DNA of 64,000 nucleotides, from the NCBI RefSeq assembly GCF_002262885.1, contig NZ_NKYF01000001.1:186001-250000 (forward strand). Reading direction: 5' to 3'. This document shows positions 8,920 through 17,309 of the stretch, in pieces. This stretch comes from Pseudonocardia sp. MH-G8. GTDB lineage: Bacteria > Actinomycetota > Actinomycetes > Mycobacteriales > Pseudonocardiaceae. Both the position numbers and the translations under genes were made by a program. Numbering within the stretch: the stretch's first letter is position 1; every line of letters begins with the position of its first letter. A model generated the notes under the pieces. It saw only the letters and a program-made list of their open reading frames with translations, was not told where the DNA came from and did not search any database.

Positions 8920-9231
8920 TCAGATCTCCTTGATCGTTCCGGTCAACCGGTGGAGCCGTCCGTCGAGCGTCACGATCGACTGCAGCGTCGAGGCGGCCAG
9001 ATCCTCGACGTGGACGACGGTCGCGCCGTCGGCCTCTTGCCAGGAGACGAGGTACACCTGCGGTCGGATCTCCACGATCTCGACGTCGACCGTCTCGGTG
9101 TGACCGTCGGCCGTCATCCCGGCCCCGCTGGTCACCACGAAGGTCATCCGCGTGGCGGACTCGTAGGTGCAGCGCACCTGCAGCGGGCCGAGGTCCGCTG
9201 CGAAGGTCTTGCCGACGAGCTGTGCTGCCAT
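8920..9231 (-). CDS. MoaF-like small protein
   Basis: 103 residues from ATG 9231. The sequence is a small beta-rich domain of the MoaF type: VRCTYESATRMTFVV, HTETVDVEIVEIRPQVYLVS, WQEADGATVVHVED, then a closing TLDGRLHRLTGTI. In the MoaF family this fold is lipocalin-like; its biochemical role is not settled and despite the name need not concern molybdenum cofactor. It lies 47 bp after the FMN reductase gene and directly before the SnoaL-like gene, so it belongs to the LLM operon. A binding or protective role for a flavin-oxidised product is possible but only inferred. Confidence 0.75.
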   Translation of the reverse strand: MAAQLVGKTFAADLGPLQVRCTYESATRMTFVVTSGAGMTADGHTETVDVEIVEIRPQVYLVSWQEADGATVVHVEDLAASTLQSIVTLDGRLHRLTGTIKEI

Positions 9232-9278
9232 GACCCGATCCCTTCGGTGTGGTGGTCGAGCTCTGAGGTGCCGGGTGG

Positions 9279-9974
9279 TCATCGGGCGGGCGGCGCCGTG
9301 CCGCCGGTGGCCAGGCGCATCAGGTCGGTGTCGAAGTCGACGTCCTCGACGGACTGCTGCGCGCGGGTGGCGTTGCCGGCGAAGCGGTGCTGGTAGCCGT
9401 CCCACCCCGCGTCGGCGATGGTCGTGCGGACCCCGGCGTCGACCAGGTGGGCCAGCTCTGCGGCGGCGCGGTCGATCCGCCGGGTGAACGCCGGCGAGGC
9501 CCAGTCGCCGGGCGCCGCGAACAGCGACGTCGGGACCGGGAGCGCTCGCAGGAACGCGAACAACGGGCGCAGCTGGTCGTCCACCACCATCGCGTGGCGC
9601 TCGCTGCCTGCGGTGGCGGCGAGGACGACCGGGGTCGCGATGACCAGGTCGTCGTCGAGGACGTCGACGAACGATTTGAACAGTCCGCTGACGCCTGCTT
9701 TGTAGACCGGCGTGCTCACGACGAGACCGTCGGCGGCGGCGATCCGGTCCACGGCCTCCTGCACCGGGCCGTCGAGGTGGCCCGAGACGACCGCACGCGC
9801 GATGTCCCCGGCGACCGGGGCCAGCTCGATCACGCTCGCCGTCGCGTCGCTGCCGCCGCGGCGCAGCACCTCGAGTGCCTTCCCGGCGACGCGGTCGGCG
9901 AGCATCCTCGTGCTCGACGGCTCGCTCACCCCGGCGCTGACGACCACCAACCTGATCGGATCGGTGCTGGTCAC
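9279..9974 (-). CDS. NADPH-dependent FMN reductase
   Basis: 231 residues. A flavodoxin-like fold begins LVVVSAGVSEPSSTRMLADR and continues with VVSTPVYKAGVSGLFKSFVD, the FMN-binding loop of the SsuE/MsuE-type reductase family. Its ATG at 9974 overlaps the stop of the LLM monooxygenase gene (ATGA), so the two are translated together. The pairing fits a two-component flavin monooxygenase in which this enzyme supplies reduced FMN to the LLM partner. The related sulfonate or dimethylsulfone systems (Ssu, Sfn) are the closest functional parallels. The C-terminal 40 residues are extra and carry no recognised domain. Confidence 0.9.
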   Translation of the reverse strand: MTSTDPIRLVVVSAGVSEPSSTRMLADRVAGKALEVLRRGGSDATASVIELAPVAGDIARAVVSGHLDGPVQEAVDRIAAADGLVVSTPVYKAGVSGLFKSFVDVLDDDLVIATPVVLAATAGSERHAMVVDDQLRPLFAFLRALPVPTSLFAAPGDWASPAFTRRIDRAAAELAHLVDAGVRTTIADAGWDGYQHRFAGNATRAQQSVEDVDFDTDLMRLATGGTAPPAR

Positions 9975-11155
9975 GCGACCGGGAACCGGGCAGGCGTGGC
10001 GGGTTCGCTGTCCTGGTACGGGGAGTCCCCGGACAGGTTGTCGCCGCGGTTCGCGTTGGGCCGCAGCCGGCGTGGCTCGGCGTCGCCGTACTTCGCCCGC
10101 ACCAGCGTGGCGTGCGTGGGCGCATCCGGGACACCGGGTGCACGGCGGGCACCCAGCTCACGGCGCAGCACCGGGACGACCTCGGTGGCGAGCAGCTCGA
10201 CCTGTTCCAGCACCGACTCGATCGGTACGCCCAGACTGTCGACGACCCACAGCTGGCGCTGGTAGTCGCCGAAGCCCTCCTGGAAGGTCAGGGTTTTGTC
10301 GATGACCTCCTGCGGGCTGCCCACGGACAGCGGTGTCCCCGCCGCGTAGTCCTCGAGACGGGTCCCGCGGAACAGCGCGTTGTTCTCGAAGTAGGGGCGG
10401 AACGCGGCGTTGGCGTCCTGGGAGCGGCGGGCGATGGACACGTGTCCCCCGAGCCCCACGATCGCCTGGTCCGCGGGCCCGTGCCCGTGGTACTCGAAGC
10501 GCTTGCGGTAGAAGTCCACGAGCGGCTTGAAGTGGAAGTTGGGCGCCAGGATGTGGTTGGCGAAGTAGCCGTTGCCGTAGTAGGCGGCCTGCTCGGCGAT
10601 CTCCGGGGTCCGGATCGCGCCGTGCCAGACGAACGGCGGCACGTCGTCGAGCGGTCGCGGGGTCGAGGTGAAACCCTGCAGCGCCGTACGGAACGTGCCG
10701 TCCCAGTCGACGACGTCCTCGCGCCACAGCCGGTGCAGGAGGTTGTAGTTCTCCAGCGCGAGCGCGACGCCGTCGCGGATGTTCTTGCCGAACCACGGGT
10801 AGACCGGCACGGTGTTGCCCCGCCCGAGCATCAGGTCCAGGCGGCCCTCGGCGAGGTGCTGGACCGTCGCGTAGTCCTCGGCGATCTTGACCGGGTCGTT
10901 GGTCGTGATCAGCGTGACCGCCGTGCTCAGGACGATGCTGCGGGTCACCGCCGCGACGTGGCCCAGGATCGCCGGCGGGGAGGACGGCACGAAGGGCGGG
11001 TTGTGGTGCTCACCGAGCGCGAAGACGTCGAGGCCGAGCTCGTCGGCGCGCCGGCCGAGCCGCACGATGTTGCGGATGCGTTCGGCCTCGCTCTGCGTCC
11101 TCCCGGCGACCGGGTCGGGATAGATGTCACCGATGGTGAAGATGCCGAACTGCAC
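9971..11155 (-). CDS. LLM-class flavin-dependent monooxygenase (luciferase-like)
   Basis: 394 residues from GTG 11155. It opens VQFGIFTIGDIYPDP and shows the bacterial luciferase TIM-barrel pattern: LGLDVFALGEHHNPPF, TLITTNDPVKIAEDYATVQH, GRLDLMLGRGNTVPVYPWFG and the late WVVDSLGVP. Its overlapping neighbour is an FMN reductase, so it probably uses FMNH2 from that partner. The residues after about 350 form a charged tail beyond the usual domain. First gene of a minus-strand operon LLM, FMN reductase, MoaF-like, SnoaL-like. The 125-bp gap upstream, before the LAL gene end at 11281, shows no clear dyad. Substrate unknown. Confidence 0.9.
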   Translation of the reverse strand: MQFGIFTIGDIYPDPVAGRTQSEAERIRNIVRLGRRADELGLDVFALGEHHNPPFVPSSPPAILGHVAAVTRSIVLSTAVTLITTNDPVKIAEDYATVQHLAEGRLDLMLGRGNTVPVYPWFGKNIRDGVALALENYNLLHRLWREDVVDWDGTFRTALQGFTSTPRPLDDVPPFVWHGAIRTPEIAEQAAYYGNGYFANHILAPNFHFKPLVDFYRKRFEYHGHGPADQAIVGLGGHVSIARRSQDANAAFRPYFENNALFRGTRLEDYAAGTPLSVGSPQEVIDKTLTFQEGFGDYQRQLWVVDSLGVPIESVLEQVELLATEVVPVLRRELGARRAPGVPDAPTHATLVRAKYGDAEPRRLRPNANRGDNLSGDSPYQDSEPATPARFPVA

Positions 11156-11280
11156 GGCGGGGTCCTCTCGACGTTCGTGGCCGCCCGTGCGGTCCTCCCA
11201 GACGCCGAGCGCCATGAGCGTACGAAGGCCCGGGGTCGTGCGAATCGGGTGCGCAATCGGTCGCCGGCACAGCGCCCTGT

Positions 11281-14040
11281 TCAGTCGCCGGCCGTGCCGA
11301 GCCGCAGGTCGCCCGCGAGGTCGATCCGGGCCAGCTCGGCGCGGGAGGTGATGCCCAGCTTGGGGTAGACGTTGGCCAGGTGGTGGCCGACCGTCCGGGG
11401 GCTGATCAACAGCCGGGCCGCGATCTCCCGGTTGGTCAGACCGTCCGCGGCCAGCCGCGCGACCCGCAGCTCCTGCGCGGTCAGCCCGGCCGCGGTCGCG
11501 GGATCGGGCACGCGGGGGGCGGCCGGCCGTTCGGTCAGGGCCTGCTCGCGCAGCGCCCGCACCCGCAGCGGTTCCGCACCCAGGCGCTCGAAGACCCCGG
11601 CCGCCCCGGCGAGCTGGATCCGGGCGTCGGCCCGGCGGCGCGCCCGCCGCAGCCACTCCCCGTACAGCAGCCGGGTGCGGGCGTACTCGAACGGCTGCCC
11701 ACCCGCGCCCGGGACGTCCAGCGCGGCCCGGAACGAGGCCTCGGCCGCCGGTCCACCCTGGACGAGGGCACGGAGACGGTGGCCGGCCGTGCGGGCCCAG
11801 GTCGCGCCCGTGCGCTGCGCCCACCCCTCCACCGCGGCGACCTGGGCCGCGACCACGTCGACGTTCCCGACCTGCACCGCCGCCTCGGCGGTGTCCACGG
11901 CGGCGAGCAGCGCGAACGTGGGGTGAGCGGCTTCGTGGCCGGACTCGGCGAGACACAGCAGGTCGCTCAGCGCCTCCTGGGGACGACCGTCGAACAGCGC
12001 CGCCCGGCCGCGGTGCCAGTACGCCCCTGCGCTGAGCGCGCGCACCCCGCGCGGGACCGAGGCCTGCAGGACCCGGGTGGTGTGCTCGTCGACGGTGCGA
12101 TGCTCGCCGCGGGCGGCGGCCAGTGCCACGAGTGAGCCGCGGCTCTGGGTGGCCACGTGGTCGGCGCCGACCTCCTCGGCCAGCCGCACCCCCTCGGCCG
12201 CCGCAGCCCGGGCTGCGTCCCACCGGCCCGCGGCGGTGTCGAGGATCGCGATCTGGCCCAGCACCAGCGCCAGCGCGGTGAGCTCCTCCCGCCTCCGCAG
12301 CTGCGCGGCCTGCACGCGCAGCACATCGAGCAGCCCGCCCTCGATGCCCCAGGCCTGGACCAGCGGCACGGGCGGGAGCAGCTCCCACGCGGCCGCACCG
12401 AGCCGACCGACCGTGCCGCTGCCCATCTCCAGGGACGTCGGGGTGACCTCGCCGGTCTCGTCGTAGCAGGACCACCAGTTGCGCAGCACGGGCATCAGCT
12501 CCGCCAGCGCGGGGTCGCCGTCGGTGTCCACGGCCCGCACCTGCTGCAGCGCCTCCTGCTGGAGGTCGGGCCGACCCGCCGACCACGCGGCGCGAACCGC
12601 CACCGTTCCCAGCTCCACCGCGCGGAGGGCCTCGGGGACCACGGCCACGTCGCAGACCAGGTAGCGGTGGGCCCGCTCGGGCATGCCGTAGGCGAACTCG
12701 AGGATCCCGCGCAGCCCGCCGCTCATCCGGACGACGGGAGCCACACCGCCCAGGCGCTCCGCGTCCTCGACCAGCTGCCGCGCCGTCCCGGCGTGGCCGG
12801 CGTCCCATGCGACGCGCGCTGCGGCGGCCAGCCGGCGCGCGGCGTCCGCCGGCTCCGGCGACAGCTCGGCGGCCCGACGCAGCGTGCGCGCCGCCATCGA
12901 ACCCGCGCTGCGTCGCAGGCACTGCTCGGCGGCCTGCTCCAGCAGCGCGGCGACGTCCTCGTCCGGCCCGTCGGCGGCGGCGGCCAGGTGCCAGGCCCGT
13001 TCCGCGGTGGCATCGGTCGGCAGGGCCGCGGCCAGCGCCCGGTGCGCGGACTGCCGGTCCAGGAAGGGGGCGCTGTCGTAGACCTCCGCCCGGATCAGCG
13101 GGTGCCGGAACTCCAGCCGGGCCCCCGAGGCGCGGATCAGACCGGAGCACAGGGCCTCCTCCCAGGTGGACGTGTCGACGCCCCATCCCGATCCGGCACG
13201 GTGCACGACGTGCCGGTCGCCCCGGTCCTCGGCGGCGGCCAGCAGCAGCAACGCCCGGGTCGACGGCTTCAGCGCCTCGGCCCGCGCGCCGAAAGCCCGC
13301 CGCAACCGCGGCCCGACCGGCACCGGTCCCCCGGACGGCAGGAGGGGCACCTCGCCCCCGGTCTCGCGATCGAGGGTGGGCAGCTCGTGCAGTGCCAACG
13401 GGTTGCCCCCCGCCGCCCGGACCGTGTGGTCGACCAGCGCCTCGTCGGCGTCCGGCACGACGGCGTCGACCAGCCGGCGAGCGTCGACGGCGGCCAGGCC
13501 CACGATCTCCAGCGCCGGCAGTCCCTCCCACGGCCCCGGGGCGGGATCCTCGTGCCCGGTCAGCAGCACCACGACCGGCTCCGTCGCCACTCGCCGCGCG
13601 AGGAAACCGAGGCAGTGCGCGGTCGCCTCGTCGACCCACTGGGCGTCGTCCACGACGACGAGCACCGGACGTTCCCGGGCCAGACCGGAGACCAGTGACA
13701 GCACGGCCGCGCCGACGAGGAACGGGTTGGTGGTGTCCCGGCTCATCCCCAGCGCGCCGCGCAACGCCGCGGCCTGCGGGGCGGCGAGCGTCGCCAGCCG
13801 GTCCACCACCGGCCACAACAGCTCGTGCAGCGCCGCGAAGGCGAGCCCCGACTCCATCCGGGTGCCCCGGCACCGCAGCACGAAGGCGTCGGACGCCGCC
13901 GTGACGGCGTACTCGAGGAGGGCGGTCTTGCCGATGCCCGGCTCGCCCCACAGCACGAGCGCGGAACCCGTGCCGTGCGCCGCGCCGTCCAGCAGCCCGT
14001 CGAGGGCCGCCGTCTCGGCGCGCCGCCCGAACAGCTCCAT
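11281..14040 (-). CDS. LuxR-family regulator with large ATPase domain (LAL)
   Basis: 919 residues from ATG 14040. The start MELFGRRAE is followed by Walker A GEPGIGKT at 32-39 and Walker B VLVVVDDAQWVDE. A long helical repeat region follows, then a C-terminal LuxR helix-turn-helix (GLTAQELRVARLAADGLTNR, SPRTVGHHLANVYPKLGI). The N-terminal 260 residues are close to the partial LAL frame at 1-798 in both protein and DNA. It precedes the LLM operon on the same strand (125-bp gap) and may control it. The upstream region holds the second copy of the 30-bp element. Confidence 0.92.
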   Translation of the reverse strand: MELFGRRAETAALDGLLDGAAHGTGSALVLWGEPGIGKTALLEYAVTAASDAFVLRCRGTRMESGLAFAALHELLWPVVDRLATLAAPQAAALRGALGMSRDTTNPFLVGAAVLSLVSGLARERPVLVVVDDAQWVDEATAHCLGFLARRVATEPVVVLLTGHEDPAPGPWEGLPALEIVGLAAVDARRLVDAVVPDADEALVDHTVRAAGGNPLALHELPTLDRETGGEVPLLPSGGPVPVGPRLRRAFGARAEALKPSTRALLLLAAAEDRGDRHVVHRAGSGWGVDTSTWEEALCSGLIRASGARLEFRHPLIRAEVYDSAPFLDRQSAHRALAAALPTDATAERAWHLAAAADGPDEDVAALLEQAAEQCLRRSAGSMAARTLRRAAELSPEPADAARRLAAAARVAWDAGHAGTARQLVEDAERLGGVAPVVRMSGGLRGILEFAYGMPERAHRYLVCDVAVVPEALRAVELGTVAVRAAWSAGRPDLQQEALQQVRAVDTDGDPALAELMPVLRNWWSCYDETGEVTPTSLEMGSGTVGRLGAAAWELLPPVPLVQAWGIEGGLLDVLRVQAAQLRRREELTALALVLGQIAILDTAAGRWDAARAAAAEGVRLAEEVGADHVATQSRGSLVALAAARGEHRTVDEHTTRVLQASVPRGVRALSAGAYWHRGRAALFDGRPQEALSDLLCLAESGHEAAHPTFALLAAVDTAEAAVQVGNVDVVAAQVAAVEGWAQRTGATWARTAGHRLRALVQGGPAAEASFRAALDVPGAGGQPFEYARTRLLYGEWLRRARRRADARIQLAGAAGVFERLGAEPLRVRALREQALTERPAAPRVPDPATAAGLTAQELRVARLAADGLTNREIAARLLISPRTVGHHLANVYPKLGITSRAELARIDLAGDLRLGTAGD

Positions 14041-14127
14041 GCCCCACCCCAGAACGTCTCGCCGGGCCGCGTGGTGCGGCCGTCTTGAGGCTATAGCCCG
14101 ATCTGCAGCCCGACCTGCCCATGGCGG

Positions 14128-14157
14128 GCGACCGATTGACCGACCGATCCGCTGGGG
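14128..14157 (+). promoter_or_regulatory. 30-bp element shared with 4593-4622, in the LAL/acetyltransferase divergent region
   Basis: Identical to 4593-4622 at 27 of 30 bases, with the same paired ACCGAT half-sites. It lies 88 bp upstream of the LAL start at 14040 and about 100 bp upstream of the plus-strand acetyltransferase. Read on the plus strand, both copies have the same orientation to a downstream plus-strand gene. Confidence 0.5.
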
Positions 14158-14183
14158 GCCGCGGTATCCGACGATCACGTGCC

Positions 14184-14258
14184 GTGAGCACCACCGAGAA
14201 CGGACCGGATGCGTCGTCGACCCCCGAGGAGAGCGTCCTCGCGGTGATCGGGCCATGA
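14184..14258 (+). CDS. Possible 24-residue leader peptide ahead of the acetyltransferase
   Basis: A GTG at 14184 opens a 24-codon frame (VSTTENGPDASSTPEE...) whose TGA overlaps the ATG of the next gene (ATGA at 14255-14258). The arrangement fits translational coupling. There is no recognised domain, and it could equally be the relic of a deleted gene or chance. Confidence 0.25.
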   Translation: MSTTENGPDASSTPEESVLAVIGP

Positions 14259-14647
14259 GCCGGGACGCGACCGACAGGACCGGCGCCGCGGTGACGATCG
14301 GGCTCGAGGAGACGACCCCGGTGGGCGCCTACGTCGTCGGGCCCGGCGACGGGCCGCAGGTCGGCAAGGCCCAGTTCGTCGACCCACCCGGCGCGACCGG
14401 CGAGCGGATCTTCTTCCACACCGAGGTCGACGAGGAGTACGGCGGGCGTGGCCTGGCCGGCCTGCTGCTGCGGGAGGCGCTCGCGGACAGCATCCGCAGG
14501 AGGCTCACCGTGGTGCCCGTGTGCCCGTTGTTCGCGCGCCACCTGAAGGCCCACGGCGACGAGTTCGTCGCCGCCGGGGGTGCGTTCCGCCGTCCGACCC
14601 GCGACGACCTCGCGCTGGTGGCGCGCGCGACACGGGGCGGGGCATGA
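14255..14647 (+). CDS. GNAT-like acetyltransferase, YjdJ type
   Basis: 130 residues from ATG 14255. The middle carries the short GNAT core of the YjdJ/Gtn-like family: RIFFHTEVDEEYGGRGLAGL followed by LLREALADSIRRR. This is the acetyl-CoA pyrophosphate-binding turn (Q/GxxGxG/A in the form YGGRGLAG). The next strand, LTVVPVCPLFARHLKAH, holds the conserved C-P-[FY] segment of this subfamily. Members are small (90-130 residues) and of unknown substrate. It is followed after 67 bp by the carboxymuconolactone decarboxylase-like gene on the same strand. Confidence 0.8.
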   Translation: MSRDATDRTGAAVTIGLEETTPVGAYVVGPGDGPQVGKAQFVDPPGATGERIFFHTEVDEEYGGRGLAGLLLREALADSIRRRLTVVPVCPLFARHLKAHGDEFVAAGGAFRRPTRDDLALVARATRGGA

Positions 14648-14714
14648 GGCACGGGTGGTAGAACGAGTGGGATCGGCATCGGGAAGGTGGCAGGTGCGGG
14701 GCGAAAGGGACACG

Positions 14715-15188
14715 ATGCGTCCGGCGCTGGACAAGGTGATGCCCGAGGCCTGGCAGGCCGCGCAGGCGTTCTCGTCGGCGATCCGGGACGCGGCGGCGGC
14801 ACGGGGCCTCTCGGCACAGGAGGGCGAGCTGATCAAGGTGCGCGCGTCGCAGCTCAACGCGTGTGCGTTCTGCCTGGACCTGCACTCCCGCCAGGCCCGG
14901 CAGGCGGGGATCAGGCAGCAGAAGTTGGACCTGCTGCCCGCGTGGCGGGAGACCGGGCTGTTCGACGAGCGGGAGCGGGCGGTGCTCGCGGTGGCGGAGG
15001 CCGCGACCGCGCTCCCCCTGACCGACGAGGCGGAGGCCGACCTGCTCGGCGCCCGGTCGGTCCTCGGTGAGGAAGCCTTCGTCGCAGCCGAGTGGGTGGC
15101 GGCCACGATCAACGTGTTCAACCGGATCTCGATCCTCAGCCGGCATCCGGTCCGGCCCCGCGACAGCGCAGGGACGGTCGTCCGATGA
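14715..15188 (+). CDS. Carboxymuconolactone decarboxylase/AhpD-family protein
   Basis: 157 residues from ATG 14715 (GAAAGGGA upstream). The all-helical fold carries the redox motif CAFCLDLHSRQA, the C-x2-C-x3-H signature of AhpD-like alkylhydroperoxidases. It is preceded by LIKVRASQLNA and followed by ERAVLAVAEAAT. The enzyme probably reduces peroxides through the cysteine pair or protects a catabolic step. Its stop overlaps the start of the pirin gene (ATGA at 15185-15188), so the two form a coupled pair, a common pairing in actinomycetes. Confidence 0.88.
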   Translation: MRPALDKVMPEAWQAAQAFSSAIRDAAAARGLSAQEGELIKVRASQLNACAFCLDLHSRQARQAGIRQQKLDLLPAWRETGLFDERERAVLAVAEAATALPLTDEAEADLLGARSVLGEEAFVAAEWVAATINVFNRISILSRHPVRPRDSAGTVVR

Positions 15189-16183
15189 CGAACCTCGACC
15201 TCCGGCCCGAACTGGAGGTCTTGGACGGCGGGCAGCCGTGCACGGCGGTCGAGGTCCTCGAGCCGCGCCCGGTGCCCCTCGGGGGCGTACGGGCCACGAC
15301 GGTGTACCGGACCCTCCCCCAGCGGCGGAGGTCGCTGGTGGGGGCGTGGTGCTTCCTGGACCACTACGGCCCCGACGACGTCGCGGTCACCGGCGGGATG
15401 CAGATGCCGCGGCATCCGCACACCGGTCTCGCGACGGTGTCGTGGCTGTTCAGCGGCCGCGTCGAGCACCTCGACTCCGGCGGCACCGCGGCCTCGGTCG
15501 TGCCGGGAGAGCTCAATCTGATGATCGCGGGCCGCGGCATCACCCATCAGGAGCTCAGCGCCGCCGAGACGCGGACCCTGCACGGCGTGCAGCTCTGGTA
15601 CGCGCTGCCGGACGGAACGCGGTTCGGCGAGAACGCCTTCGCCCACCACGCGCCCGAGCCGGTGACGCTGCCCGGTGTCACGGCGCGGGTGTTCCTCGGG
15701 GAGCTCCTCGGCTCCGTGTCCCCGGTCGAGACGCGCACGCCCGACCTGCTCGGTGCCGAGCTGGTCCTCGGCCCCGGCGCCACGGCCCGGCTGCCCGTGC
15801 GGGCGGACTTCGAGCACGCCGTCCTCGCCGAGAACGCGGAGATCACGGTGAACTCCGCCGCTGTCGGGCACCGGTCGCTCGCGTACATCCCGCCCGGTGC
15901 CGACACGCTGGTCGTCGCGGCGGGTGACCGGAAGGCCCGCGTGATCCTTCTGGGCGGCGTCCCGCTGGACGAGCAGATCGTGATGTGGTGGAACTTCGTC
16001 GGCCGCAGCCACGACGAGATCGTCGAGTTCCGGCGCCGCTACCAGGCCGAGCTCGGGTTCGAGCCGGCCGATCCGCGGGACGAGGGCAAGCCCGCTCTGT
16101 TCGGCACCTTCCCGCCCGACCAGCTGCCGCCGCTGCCCGCTCCGCCGCTGCCGAACACCAGGTTGCTCCCGCGCGAGCAGTAG
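15185..16183 (+). CDS. Pirin family protein
   Basis: 332 residues from ATG 15185. The N-terminal cupin carries the pirin metal site: MPRHPHTGLATVSWLFSGRV with two His, then HQE in ITHQELSAAE. A C-terminal pirin domain (AYIPPGADTLVVAAG ... ARVILLGGVPLDEQIVMWWN) completes the two-cupin architecture. Bacterial pirins bind iron and some act as quercetinase-like dioxygenases. Translationally coupled to the AhpD-like gene. The C-terminal RFG-PxxQLPPLPAPPLP tail is proline rich. Confidence 0.9.
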   Translation: MTNLDLRPELEVLDGGQPCTAVEVLEPRPVPLGGVRATTVYRTLPQRRRSLVGAWCFLDHYGPDDVAVTGGMQMPRHPHTGLATVSWLFSGRVEHLDSGGTAASVVPGELNLMIAGRGITHQELSAAETRTLHGVQLWYALPDGTRFGENAFAHHAPEPVTLPGVTARVFLGELLGSVSPVETRTPDLLGAELVLGPGATARLPVRADFEHAVLAENAEITVNSAAVGHRSLAYIPPGADTLVVAAGDRKARVILLGGVPLDEQIVMWWNFVGRSHDEIVEFRRRYQAELGFEPADPRDEGKPALFGTFPPDQLPPLPAPPLPNTRLLPREQ

Positions 16184-16200
16184 GGCGCCACGCGGGAATT

Positions 16201-16216
16201 AGTTGAGCGTTCAAGT
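16201..16216. promoter_or_regulatory. Imperfect dyad TTGA-N4-TCAA upstream of the LLM/F420 pair
   Basis: The core TTGAGCGTTCAA lies 56 bp before ATG 16272 in the 88-bp gap after the pirin gene. A TTGACG hexamer follows at once. This is the size and shape of a MarR/HxlR or TetR operator, but no such regulator is adjacent. Confidence 0.35.
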
Positions 16217-16271
16217 CGGTTGACGGGCGCAAGTGAAGTCCACGTTCCCCTTGACATCCAGGAGCAGTCCG

Positions 16272-17309
16272 ATGAGCGACCTCGAGCTCGGCCTCGGCAC
16301 CTTCGGTGACGTACCCGAAGACAACTCCGGCGCCCTCGTCTCCCACGCCGAGGCGATTCGCCAGGTCGTCACCGAAGCGACCCTCGCCGACGAGCTCGGC
16401 GTCGACAGCATCTCGCTCGGCGAGCACCACCGACCCGACTACGCGATCTCCACCCCCGAGACCGTGCTCGCCGGCATCGCCGGCCGCACCTCCCGGATCC
16501 GGCTGGGCTCCGGTGTCACCGTGCTGAGCTCCGACGACCCCGTGCGCGTCTTCCAGCGCTTCGCCACCCTCGACGCGATCTCCTCGGGCCGCGCCGAGGT
16601 GATCCTCGGGCGCGGCTCGTTCACCGAGTCGTTCCCCCTGTTCGGCTACGACCTCGCCGACTACGAGGTGCTCTTCGAGGAGAAGCTCGAGCTGTTCGTC
16701 CAGCTCCTCGACGAGAAGCCGGTGACGTGGACCGGCACCGTGCGCGCCGCGCTCGAGGACGCCGACGTGTATCCCAAGACCGACTCCGGGCGCCTGAACG
16801 CCTGGGTCGGCGTGGGCGGTTCACCACAGTCGATCATCCGCACCGCCCGCCACGGCCTGCCGCTCATGCTCGCCATCATCGGCGGCGCGCCCGCGCGGTT
16901 CAGCCCTCTGATCGACCTGTACCGCCGCGCCGCCGAACAGCTCGGCACCCCCGCACGGCCCGTCGGCATCCACTCACCCGGCTTCGTCGCCGACACCGAT
17001 GACGAGGCCAAGCAGCTGCACTACCCCCGCTACAAGGTCCTCCACGACCGCATCGGCGCCCTGCGCGGCTGGCCACCGCTGCGGTGGGCGGATTACGCCG
17101 GCGAACTCGAGCACGGCTCGATGTACGTCGGCGCCCCGGAGACCGTCGCCCGCAAGATCGCCCGGTCCGTCCGCACACTCGGCATCAGCCGGTTCGACAT
17201 GATCTACACCGGCGGCTCGCAGCCGATGAGCGCCCGCCTGCGCAGCGTCGAGCTCTACGGCTCGAAGGTCATCCCGATGGTCCGCGACATCCTCGCCGAG
17301 ACGACATGA
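16272..17309 (+). CDS. LLM-class oxidoreductase, possibly F420-dependent
   Basis: 345 residues from ATG 16272 (AGGAGC upstream). It has the luciferase-like barrel signatures [37 protein letters not shown] and [20 protein letters not shown]. It belongs to the subgroup with short loops and a C-terminal [12 protein letters not shown] strand. Its stop overlaps the start of an F420:NADPH oxidoreductase-like gene (ATGA at 17306-17309). That pairing suggests that the reduced cofactor is F420H2 rather than FMNH2, but the LLM sequence alone does not decide. Substrate unknown. Confidence 0.88.
   Translation: MSDLELGLGTFGDVPEDNSGALVSHAEAIRQVVTEATLADELGVDSISLGEHHRPDYAISTPETVLAGIAGRTSRIRLGSGVTVLSSDDPVRVFQRFATLDAISSGRAEVILGRGSFTESFPLFGYDLADYEVLFEEKLELFVQLLDEKPVTWTGTVRAALEDADVYPKTDSGRLNAWVGVGGSPQSIIRTARHGLPLMLAIIGGAPARFSPLIDLYRRAAEQLGTPARPVGIHSPGFVADTDDEAKQLHYPRYKVLHDRIGALRGWPPLRWADYAGELEHGSMYVGAPETVARKIARSVRTLGISRFDMIYTGGSQPMSARLRSVELYGSKVIPMVRDILAETT

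Noticed and set aside
9971..16012. A minus-strand frame open for about 6 kb spanning several genes
   Set aside because: Only its last 1.2 kb is real, as the LLM monooxygenase. The rest runs antisense or out of frame through the pirin, AhpD-like, acetyltransferase and LAL genes and is low-complexity Arg/Gly/Ala sequence, an effect of high GC.
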